Source of the DNA: Lachnoanaerobaculum sanguinis
GTDB taxonomy: Bacteria; Bacillota; Clostridia; Lachnospirales; Lachnospiraceae
Assembly (NCBI RefSeq): GCF_033242365.1
Contig: NZ_BTHK01000029.1
Location: 1-13,919, forward strand
Reading direction: 5' to 3'
DNA length: 13,919 nucleotides
In this document: positions 7,974-13,919 of the stretch, piece by piece
Numbering within the stretch: the stretch's first letter is position 1
How the letters are laid out: every line of letters starts with the position of its first letter
Notes under the pieces: model-generated
Databases searched by the model: none
What the model was told of the DNA's origin: nothing
The model's input: the letters and a program-made list of their open reading frames with translations, nothing else
Position numbers and translations under genes: made by a program

Positions 7974-9104
7974 ATGAACAGATTTGCAGGGAAAAAGATT
8001 ATATTTACTCTGATTGCCTGTGTACTTGCTTTTGTTTCTGTCGGAAAGATTACATATGCTTCAGAGGCAAGTGTAAAGGCGGATCTTGACAGTATTGATT
8101 TTGAAAGAAAGTCAAAAAATGAGATTAATCTGTTTTTTTCAGGCAGCGGTATAAATGAAGTCGGCAGATATGTCATCCTGAGAAAGGATGCATCTGCAAA
8201 GGACTTCAAAGAGATAAAGAGAATTTCATCCAAGGATGTAAATAAAACAGGAAATATCTCTTATACCGATAAAATAAGCACAAACGGATATGTAAAATAT
8301 GAGTACAGAGTGGACGCATATTTAAAAAACGGGAAGCAGGTAAAGGGTAAATCAATTTTTGCAAGTAATGTCCTTTTATGTATTGATCCGGGACATTTTC
8401 AGACAAAGAATGCCATAGAGGGAGAGGACGGTTACGGTTACTCGGAATCTATGGCGGTATTAAAACTCGGACTGGCCTTAAGAGACAGTTTAAGGAAAAA
8501 CTACGGTATATCTTCGGTTCTTACAAGAACAACGGAAAGTATTACCATTGACGGATTTACAGATAAAAATCTGGATGGAGGTCATATTTCACTTAGAGGA
8601 GATATGGCGGGAAGATCCGGTGCGGATTTGTTTATATCATTGCATACTAATTCAAACAATTCACATGCAAACGGATATCCTACAAATTCACAGCCTGTTG
8701 CAATTAATAAGCCGCTTATTATATTAAATTCGCTTGCAAAAGAAAATGAACTTTGTATAAATATTGCCAATAAGATAGGAGAGAATCTTTCAACTGTAAA
8801 CTTTAATGAAGGACTTGCAAAGAGTAAGGACTTTGATTCGGTTAAGAAAGGTTCCTTAAGTGAGTGGACTGTTGCTAAAAATGACAGTATTACAATAAAC
8901 GGCAGTGTATACTACAGAATGGGAGAAAACGGAGACTATTACGGTGTACTTAGAGGTGCAAACGTAGCCGGAGTACCCGGAATGATAGTGGAACACGGTT
9001 TTCACTCGGTACCTGAAGTCAGAAAAAAGGCTATGCAATCCGATTTGATAAATAAATGGGTTGATGCGGATGCCAAGGCTATAGCTTCAGGTTTCGGATT
9101 TTAA
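7974..9104 (+). CDS. Exported N-acetylmuramoyl-L-alanine amidase (Amidase_3) with N-terminal Fn3-like domain
   Basis: Zinc amidase that cuts the bond between N-acetylmuramic acid and L-alanine in peptidoglycan. Residues 1-29 are a Sec signal peptide with probable cleavage after the YAS region. Residues about 48-133 resemble a fibronectin type III-like beta domain. The amidase domain (about 134-376) begins LCIDPGH. Zinc ligands are H141, E158 and H224 (SLHTN), and the catalytic glutamate is E340 in IVEHGFHS. The stretch between H224 and E340 is 116 residues, which seems long for the family and suggests an inserted subdomain. The gene starts 3 nt after metQ. No AGGAGG-like box is visible before the ATG, so coupling to metQ translation is likely. 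The signal peptide supports this start. No cell-wall-binding repeats are present. Confidence 0.88.
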   Translation: MNRFAGKKIIFTLIACVLAFVSVGKITYASEASVKADLDSIDFERKSKNEINLFFSGSGINEVGRYVILRKDASAKDFKEIKRISSKDVNKTGNISYTDKISTNGYVKYEYRVDAYLKNGKQVKGKSIFASNVLLCIDPGHFQTKNAIEGEDGYGYSESMAVLKLGLALRDSLRKNYGISSVLTRTTESITIDGFTDKNLDGGHISLRGDMAGRSGADLFISLHTNSNNSHANGYPTNSQPVAINKPLIILNSLAKENELCINIANKIGENLSTVNFNEGLAKSKDFDSVKKGSLSEWTVAKNDSITINGSVYYRMGENGDYYGVLRGANVAGVPGMIVEHGFHSVPEVRKKAMQSDLINKWVDADAKAIASGFGF

Positions 9105-9134
9105 AAATTAACATAAATAAGAGTTATTACAAAT

Positions 9135-9170
9135 AAAACTCCTCAGCAGGTAATTCTACTGAGGAGTTTT
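9135..9170. terminator. Bidirectional rho-independent terminator
   Basis: A perfect 12-bp stem pairs 9135-9146 with 9159-9170, with a 12-nt loop that can partly pair. A T-rich run (9167-9176) follows on the plus strand, and TTTTATTT follows on the minus strand. It lies exactly between the convergent amidase and VWA lipoprotein genes, so it can end both transcripts. Confidence 0.9.
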
Positions 9171-9174
9171 TATT

Positions 9175-11019
9175 TTAGTAAATAACCATGGCATCATATA
9201 TCGCAATGGTTGCATTGGATCCCGGGTCTACAGAGTACTTTGAGAATCTCCATATACCGTCACTGCCTTTTTTTAGAATATATTCAGGCTTTTGGTTTAC
9301 TCTTTCCCAGATACGTATCTGACTGTCTGCATTTGCACTCCATGAGTTTTTATATAGAGCGGTATTGACTTGAGTCAGCTTGTCTCCTGTAAATGAAGAG
9401 TATTTTCTGTCAAGTATAACATCATAATCTTCGTTGGTAGCAAGTTTTATAGTGTTTTCATCCACCACAGTTATAGAACTTACATTGTAGGACATAAGAC
9501 TTTCACTTACTACATTGGCAAAGCCACCTGTAACCTGTTTAGTCATCTGATATTTAAGTCCTGTTTCATCTGTAGGACTTACTGTATCGTCAATTTTTGA
9601 AGCCATCTGATTGTAGCTGTGTGAATTCATATCTTCAATATAGCTTCTTAGGAAATTGCCGAGAAGGGTGTTGAAGAAGTCATTTCCTGAGTTTGTTTCT
9701 ATATCCGCACTTCCTCCGACTCCGTCTCCCTTCACATATACACTGATATCTCTCTTATCCGTATAATTATTTGCGTCAGGCATTTCATACTCTATCTCAT
9801 AGTACTGCTTCATACCCTTGTAGATGCTGCTGTAGAAATTGCCCATATCCATACCGAAAGAGTTGAAGTATTTAAATTCACCACCTGAAGCGGAGGTAAT
9901 CTGAATAAGATCACTGTCATTTGCACTGTAATTATCACCTATTCTGACTATGTAAACAGGAATCTTATATGCCGATACCACATTGATAACATCACTTGCA
10001 CTATTGTAGCTTCCGACATCTTCGCCGTCGGTAAAAGCAAGGACACATTTTGCACCGGGTATTCCGGATACATCCTGAACGGCATAGATAAGTGTATCAT
10101 ACAGTTTAGTTTGTCCGGATGCGATATATGAAAAAATCTTTTGGTTTAACGCGTTTACATCGGAAGTGAATACACCGCTTTTATCAATATATGAGTTGAA
10201 TTCTGTAAGCTTTACCTTATCACCTACATTAAACTGAACCGTATTAAGGAAGGTGGACATTACAGTTTTTGCACTGCTCAGTCTTTCTCCTTCCATACTT
10301 GCACTTGTATCTGCAACCATATTAATATTTAATGCATCCTTTTGATCGAGCATTGAAATATTTTTAATTGTAACAGACTGAAAGTCACCGTTTGCCACGC
10401 TTTTTTGTGATACATAGAACATATTCGGTGAGAGATTTGTGACAACATCACCCGAAGAGTTCTTTACATCCACATACATTCTGACTGTAGGATAATTGGT
10501 GTAGTCAAATTGGACTATATTTACATCCAGACCGGTAAGTTTTGTACTTGAGTATTCTACAAGTTTGCTCCAGTTTTCTGAAACCTCCTTGTAATTGATA
10601 AAATCATGTTTCTTCAGCATTTCGGAAACGGTTTCACTGTATTCTGCAAGTTTTTTCTTTTCATCTTCTGAAGCATAGGGTACATCTGCGTTATCTAATT
10701 TTTCTACAAGTTCTTTAGCTGAAGTCTCGATTCTTGATTCTACTTGTGAAGTCAGTTTGACAAGCTTTTTTGCAATCAAAAGCTGATTTTTGTAATCATT
10801 GTCTCCGATATCATCACATTCGGCATCAATCTTTTGAAGCCTTTCTTTTTCATGTTCCTCCAGACCGTAAGATTCAAGTTTTTCCACCAGATCCATTTCC
10901 CATGCGTTGAACTCCTGACCTTCAGTTATCTTTTTCAGACTGCCCTTGTCAACAAGTCCGCATGCAGTCAAAGAAACCGATATAGTTAAGAAAGTAACAG
11001 CGATTATGATTTTTTTCAT
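9175..11019 (-). CDS. VWA-domain lipoprotein, function unknown
   Basis: Lipoprotein exposed outside the membrane. The lipobox LTAC gives C20 as the anchored cysteine. A charged, helix-rich segment of about 140 residues (25-165) follows and may be coiled coil. The von Willebrand A domain lies at roughly 230-405. Its metal-dependent adhesion site is complete: DTSAS (D237, S239, S241), a threonine in GQTKLYD (T304) and D331 in FTDGED. The C-terminal region (about 450-600) resembles the NTF2-like domain of TcaA/YvbJ-type envelope proteins, judged by pattern only (SYIEDMNSHSY, a Tyr-rich middle, GIWRFSKY at the end). I chose the ATG at 11019 because MKK starts a normal signal sequence. A TTG at 11025 is nearer the AGGAG box (5 nt against 11) and would add two residues. 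VWA proteins usually bind protein ligands; the ligand here is unknown. Confidence 0.85.
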   Translation of the reverse strand: MKKIIIAVTFLTISVSLTACGLVDKGSLKKITEGQEFNAWEMDLVEKLESYGLEEHEKERLQKIDAECDDIGDNDYKNQLLIAKKLVKLTSQVESRIETSAKELVEKLDNADVPYASEDEKKKLAEYSETVSEMLKKHDFINYKEVSENWSKLVEYSSTKLTGLDVNIVQFDYTNYPTVRMYVDVKNSSGDVVTNLSPNMFYVSQKSVANGDFQSVTIKNISMLDQKDALNINMVADTSASMEGERLSSAKTVMSTFLNTVQFNVGDKVKLTEFNSYIDKSGVFTSDVNALNQKIFSYIASGQTKLYDTLIYAVQDVSGIPGAKCVLAFTDGEDVGSYNSASDVINVVSAYKIPVYIVRIGDNYSANDSDLIQITSASGGEFKYFNSFGMDMGNFYSSIYKGMKQYYEIEYEMPDANNYTDKRDISVYVKGDGVGGSADIETNSGNDFFNTLLGNFLRSYIEDMNSHSYNQMASKIDDTVSPTDETGLKYQMTKQVTGGFANVVSESLMSYNVSSITVVDENTIKLATNEDYDVILDRKYSSFTGDKLTQVNTALYKNSWSANADSQIRIWERVNQKPEYILKKGSDGIWRFSKYSVDPGSNATIAIYDAMVIY

Positions 11020-11050
11020 ATTCAATAAAACTCCTTACTTTATTATTAAT

Positions 11051-11079
11051 ATTATACATCTTAAAATATTAAGTGTAAA
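11051..11079 (-). promoter_or_regulatory. Sigma-A type promoter of the VWA lipoprotein
   Basis: On the minus strand TTTACA (11079-11074) is followed after 17 nt by a perfect TATAAT (11056-11051), about 30 bp before the start codon. This is a strong match and supports a monocistronic VWA transcript ending at 9135-9170. Confidence 0.7.
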
Positions 11080-11121
11080 TCAGGAACAGAGGTCGATTAT
11101 ATAGTATTCAGGAAAAATTTA

Positions 11122-11130
11122 TGGTAAAAT
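11122..11130 (+). promoter_or_regulatory. Possible extended -10 promoter for the zinc-ribbon gene
   Basis: TG at 11122-11123, one base, then TAAAAT (11125-11130) fits the extended -10 pattern, about 30 bp before the gene. No good -35 box is seen 17 nt upstream. The divergent gap has no other clear plus-strand candidate. Confidence 0.35.
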
Positions 11131-11161
11131 TATTATATAAAGAAGATAAGGGAGAATGAGC

Positions 11162-11929
11162 ATGTTTTGTTCAAAATGCGGAAAGCAAGTCAGAGACGGA
11201 ATGAATTACTGCACAAACTGCGGTGAGCCTGTAAAAAAAGATGAAGGTGGAGTAAATCTTAAAAAAGATGACGATAAGGTAAGTTCGACAGCCACTTTAC
11301 CTAACGGTAATGTTTCGGGTAAAAGTAATAAGGCTAAAAAAACCAAGAAGAATAAAGGCGTTAAAATTGTATTCATTACAATAGCGGGTATTATCCTTGC
11401 ACTTCTTTTGATTTTATTTGCTTTAGTTCAGACAGGAATTATCAGCATATCAATTGATGACAGTACAAATCAGGAAAGTGTGCTTGATAAAAAAAGCAAG
11501 TCGTCAAAGAGAGAAAAGGAAAAGGAGAGAAGAGCCAAGGAAAAAGAGAGTGAAGAGGGGGATGTAACAACACAGGCACAGACAGAGCCCGTTTCTACAG
11601 AGGCACAGACCGTACAGCCTGCTACAATGCCAAGTACAGTCGCAATAAATAATGAATTTATTTTGCCTGACAGTAGCGTAAGAGTACTGGATAAAAGTGA
11701 ATTGGCAGGCCTTGGTGCCGAGCAGTGTCGCCTTGCAAGAAATGAAATCTATGCAAAACACGGAAGAATGTTTGATGATGCAGGATTGCAAAACTATTTC
11801 AATTCCCGCAGCTGGTATCACGGCACCATACCTGCAAAACAATTTAACGACAATATGTTAAGTGATATTGAGATACAAAACAGAAATTTGATAATCGCCT
11901 TTGAAAAGGAGATGGGATATACAAAGTAA
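11162..11929 (+). CDS. Zinc-ribbon, single-TM, YARHG-domain protein
   Basis: Predicted membrane protein of 255 residues with three parts. An N-terminal zinc ribbon holds CxxC pairs C3/C6 and C17/C20 (FCSKCG and YCTNCG). A Lys-rich segment leads to one hydrophobic span (about 68-91). By the positive-inside pattern this puts the ribbon in the cytoplasm and the rest outside. An outer linker (about 100-165) is first Lys/Glu-rich, then Thr/Gln/Pro-rich, as in wall-crossing spacers. The C-terminal YARHG domain (about 168-248) has the signature YAKHG (197-201) and a following NYFNSRSWYHG. The domain's biochemical role is not established; it is common in envelope proteins. The ATG at 11156 is only 1 nt from the GGAG box, so I use the ATG at 11162 (7 nt). 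The second amidase gene follows within 10 nt, suggesting a shared envelope role. Confidence 0.85.
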   Translation: MFCSKCGKQVRDGMNYCTNCGEPVKKDEGGVNLKKDDDKVSSTATLPNGNVSGKSNKAKKTKKNKGVKIVFITIAGIILALLLILFALVQTGIISISIDDSTNQESVLDKKSKSSKREKEKERRAKEKESEEGDVTTQAQTEPVSTEAQTVQPATMPSTVAINNEFILPDSSVRVLDKSELAGLGAEQCRLARNEIYAKHGRMFDDAGLQNYFNSRSWYHGTIPAKQFNDNMLSDIEIQNRNLIIAFEKEMGYTK

Positions 11930-11938
11930 GGAGTGAAT

Positions 11939-12967
11939 ATGAAAAGAATTAAAAAGTATAATTTGTTATGTGCATGTGTATTGGTTATATCTGCAGCGAC
12001 AAGTATAAGTGTAAGTGCGGGTTTGGCAAAAAGAAAAGTAACTCCGGTTACAAGACACGGTACTGCAGAGACTACAGCTGCTACTCAGGCAGTTAATCAG
12101 CAGAAGGATAAGAATTTAAAGGAAAATAGTAAGATAATTACAGATAAAGGCGTGTATCATCTAAGTGAAAACTCAAAGTACAGACCGTATTTGTGGAAAA
12201 ATGCCGACGGTAGTGCTCCCGACTATAAGGCCTATGTATTTGAGCCTGCGGCATTCAACGGACATACCGTATTCGTAGACCCCGGACATGGTGACAATAA
12301 TGCACCCGAAGCCAATCAAAAAAGAGAAAAATATTATCCTGTTGATGATTCAATGCTAAAGCCCATGAAGACTTCTATGGTAGGTGATAAGGGTTATGGA
12401 GTAGGTGTTGAAGCAAGAGACAGTAAGAATATCTATGACAAAACAGAGACGGAGCCTGAATTCAGTCTGAAAGTAGCACTGAAACTTAAGGATTTGCTTA
12501 TAGATAAGGGATATCGTGTGGTGTTGAGCAGGACTGATTTTAATCAAAATATTTCAAACGGTGCCAGAAGTGCTTTAGCCGGTGAGACCTCGGATATAAT
12601 GATATCAATTCACTCAAATACAGGTAAAAACTCAGGTACTCTAAGCTTCTATCCGGGAGACAATGATTATATATCGGGTAGTAATTATCCCGGATATACA
12701 AATATAATGGGACTGACAAAGACAAATATAGAGTTGTCAAAGAAACTTGCCGAAAATATGGAAAGCAATATTACTGCTGCTACAGGTCTGAAGAATAAGG
12801 GAACACATACTGCAGTTCTTAGAATATTCTCATATTCATCTATTCCCACTTGCTTGGTAGAGGTAGGATTTGCCGATAACGCTATTGATGCGAAGATACT
12901 CTCAACGAAAAAGGATGAAATTGCAAAATCTATGGCAAATGCTATAGATCAGTACTTTAATAAATAG
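11939..12967 (+). CDS. Exported N-acetylmuramoyl-L-alanine amidase (Amidase_3), second copy
   Basis: Zinc peptidoglycan amidase of 342 residues. A signal peptide covers about 1-27, with cleavage near SVSA-G. A Thr/Gln/Ala/Lys-rich low-complexity region (about 35-68) and a short unassigned segment follow. The catalytic domain (about 109-342) begins VFVDPGHG. Zinc ligands are H117, probably E174, and H225 (SIHSNT); the catalytic glutamate is E308 in CLVEVGFADN. H117 and E174 are 57 residues apart, against 17 in the other amidase here, so there is an insertion of about 40 residues beside the active site. The AAGGAG box (11928-11933) overlaps the stop of the previous gene and is 5 nt from the ATG at 11939; the GTG at 11933 lies inside that box and is unlikely. 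No clear terminator follows before the IS element. Confidence 0.87.
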   Translation: MKRIKKYNLLCACVLVISAATSISVSAGLAKRKVTPVTRHGTAETTAATQAVNQQKDKNLKENSKIITDKGVYHLSENSKYRPYLWKNADGSAPDYKAYVFEPAAFNGHTVFVDPGHGDNNAPEANQKREKYYPVDDSMLKPMKTSMVGDKGYGVGVEARDSKNIYDKTETEPEFSLKVALKLKDLLIDKGYRVVLSRTDFNQNISNGARSALAGETSDIMISIHSNTGKNSGTLSFYPGDNDYISGSNYPGYTNIMGLTKTNIELSKKLAENMESNITAATGLKNKGTHTAVLRIFSYSSIPTCLVEVGFADNAIDAKILSTKKDEIAKSMANAIDQYFNK

Positions 12968-13013
12968 CTTCCTGTATAATTCAAAGTGTAGAAAGTAAAT
13001 GATTTTACAAAAA

Positions 13014-13083
13014 TAGATACCTAAGTTAAACTGTCATTGCTGACCGGCCAGTTAGCAAATGAGCGGAATAAGGAAGGTATCTA
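13014..13083 (+). ncRNA. Structured leader of the IS110 transposase, possible bridge-RNA guide loop
   Basis: An outer 9-bp perfect stem pairs 13014-13022 (TAGATACCT) with 13075-13083 (AGGTATCTA). Inside it, a 10-bp hairpin (13035-13044 with 13051-13061, one bulged A and one G-U pair) carries the 6-nt loop CGGCCA. Between the two stems lies an internal loop of 12 nt on the left (13023-13034) and 13 nt on the right (13062-13074). IS110 bridge RNAs use such two-sided loops as guides. The outer stem also pairs with part of the AGGAAGG ribosome-binding site (13071-13077), so translational control is the other reading. No covariation was tested. Confidence 0.4.
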
Positions 13084-13086
13084 CAA

Positions 13087-13919
13087 ATGAATTCTACACA
13101 AAATAAGAAGATTGAACAAGTAAAAGAAACAACAATGATTGTCGGCATTGATGTTGGCAGTGAAAAGCATTATTTCAGAGCTTTTAACTGGAGAGGCATA
13201 GAACTTACCAGAAAGCCTGTAGCGTTTTCAAACTCTATGGAGGGATTCAACAGCTTTTACAATTCTGTTGTGGAACTGATGCAGAAAAATGAACTTAAAG
13301 AGGCACTGGTAGGAATAGAGCCAACCGGTCACTACTGGTTTGATCTTGGGCAGTTCATGGGTGAAAAGAACATAAAGTTTGTGATGGTAAATCCGCACCA
13401 TGTGCATAAGACCAAAGAATTAGATGACAATAGTCCATCTAAAAATGACAGAAAAGATCCTCGTGTTATTGCAGGGCTTGTAAGGGATGGACGATATTTT
13501 TATTCATATATGCCGACAGGTGTATATGCAGAACTGCGGAATGCGTCAAACCGCCGGTTTGTGCTTGTAGAAGAACAGACAAGGGCGAAGAACCGTCTGC
13601 AGAAGTGGGTTGCAGTGTATTTCCCGGAATATAAGGGGATTTATACACACATAGATGCCAAGGGAGGTCTGCTGGTGTTAAAGCAGGCACCAACTCTTGA
13701 GGAGATAGTAAGACTAGGAGTGGAAGGTATCATAAAGATATGGAAAGACGCTAAACTCCGAGGAAATGGGCATAAGAAGGCTATACTGATTCTGAATGCA
13801 GCCATGAAAAGCATAGGATTAAAAGCAGGTCTTACAGAAGCTCGGATGGAGATACAGGATCTGATAGAGGATTATGAACTCCAGACAAAACGCCTTGAAC
13901 GGGTCAATGACCTGATCAA
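13087..13919 (+). CDS. IS110-family DEDD transposase, 3' part outside the window
   Basis: Recombinase that moves the element; IS110 enzymes act with an element-encoded bridge RNA. The frame is open from the ATG at 13087 (AGGAAGG box, 9-nt spacing) to the window end, giving 277 residues with no stop. The RuvC-like DEDD domain is intact: D22 in VGIDVGSEKH, E78 in GIEPTGHYW, then D121 and D124 in KNDRKDPRVIA. NPHHVHKTKELDDNSPSKND matches the family's conserved NP...K.....K.D pattern. A helical region from about 145 onward leads toward the Tnp_20 domain with its catalytic serine, which would lie beyond the window. Codon use is unlike the neighbouring genes. Whether the full copy is active cannot be judged. 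IS110 rather than IS1111 grouping is not decided. Confidence 0.9.
   Translation, partial: MNSTQNKKIEQVKETTMIVGIDVGSEKHYFRAFNWRGIELTRKPVAFSNSMEGFNSFYNSVVELMQKNELKEALVGIEPTGHYWFDLGQFMGEKNIKFVMVNPHHVHKTKELDDNSPSKNDRKDPRVIAGLVRDGRYFYSYMPTGVYAELRNASNRRFVLVEEQTRAKNRLQKWVAVYFPEYKGIYTHIDAKGGLLVLKQAPTLEEIVRLGVEGIIKIWKDAKLRGNGHKKAILILNAAMKSIGLKAGLTEARMEIQDLIEDYELQTKRLERVNDLI

Larger units (their letters stand above)
12968..13919 (+). mobile_element. IS110-family insertion element, left part only
   Basis: The transposase and its leader mark an IS110-family element that continues past the window. The exact left end is not visible: these elements usually lack terminal inverted repeats, and it must lie somewhere between the amidase stop (12967) and about 13014. 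Codon use changes here, with CTG, CGG, CGC and CGT becoming frequent while the host-like genes prefer CTT and AGA. That fits recent arrival. A weak promoter candidate within the leader is TTTACA (13004-13009), 17 nt, TAAACT (13027-13032). Confidence 0.75.

Noticed and set aside
12975..12980. Perfect TATAAT just after the second amidase stop
   Set aside because: No acceptable -35 box lies 16-18 nt upstream, so I did not call it a promoter for the IS element.
12995..13008. Small hairpin GTAAA-TGAT-TTTAC as amidase terminator
   Set aside because: Only five A/T-rich pairs and no T-tract, so it is not a credible terminator. It might be part of the element's left end.
13466..13693. Minus-strand open frame inside the transposase
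   Set aside because: Shadow frame opposite the intact DEDD transposase; no supporting signal.

Overview
The window is low-GC Firmicutes DNA with heavy use of AGA, CTT and ATA codons. Gene content and protein style point to an anaerobic Clostridia, most likely Lachnospiraceae and perhaps close to Lachnoanaerobaculum. The genus is a guess from general resemblance, not from a search.

Left part (1-6988). A strong stem-loop (31-84) lies beyond the 3' end of coaX, a type III pantothenate kinase on the minus strand. Divergent from it, a promoter at 1030-1058 faces a tight run on the plus strand: coaBC, prfC, pepV, metN, metI. Gaps are 0, 12, 8 and 1 nt. coaX and coaBC together cover three steps of coenzyme A synthesis. 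prfC is a translation release-factor GTPase. pepV is a zinc dipeptidase, and metN/metI are the ATPase and permease of a methionine importer.

Middle (7036-9170). metQ, the methionine-binding lipoprotein, has its own near-consensus promoter. An exported N-acetylmuramoyl-L-alanine amidase follows after only 3 nt and has no visible ribosome-binding site. A bidirectional terminator (9135-9170) separates it from the convergent gene.

Right part (9175-12967) is a probable cell-envelope cluster. A minus-strand lipoprotein with a von Willebrand A domain is divergent from a two-gene unit. That unit encodes a zinc-ribbon/one-TM/YARHG-domain protein and a second exported amidase. The roles of the lipoprotein and the YARHG protein are unknown. 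Their architecture links cytoplasm, membrane and wall.

Right edge (12968-13919). A mobile element of the IS110 family enters the window, shown by a DEDD transposase cut off by the window end. Its codon use (CTG, CGG, CGC, CGT) differs from the neighbours. Its 5' leader folds into a 9-bp stem, a 12+13-nt internal loop and a 10-bp hairpin. This is the general shape of a guide loop in an IS110 bridge RNA, and the stem also covers the transposase ribosome-binding site. It is the most interesting uncharacterised signal in the window.
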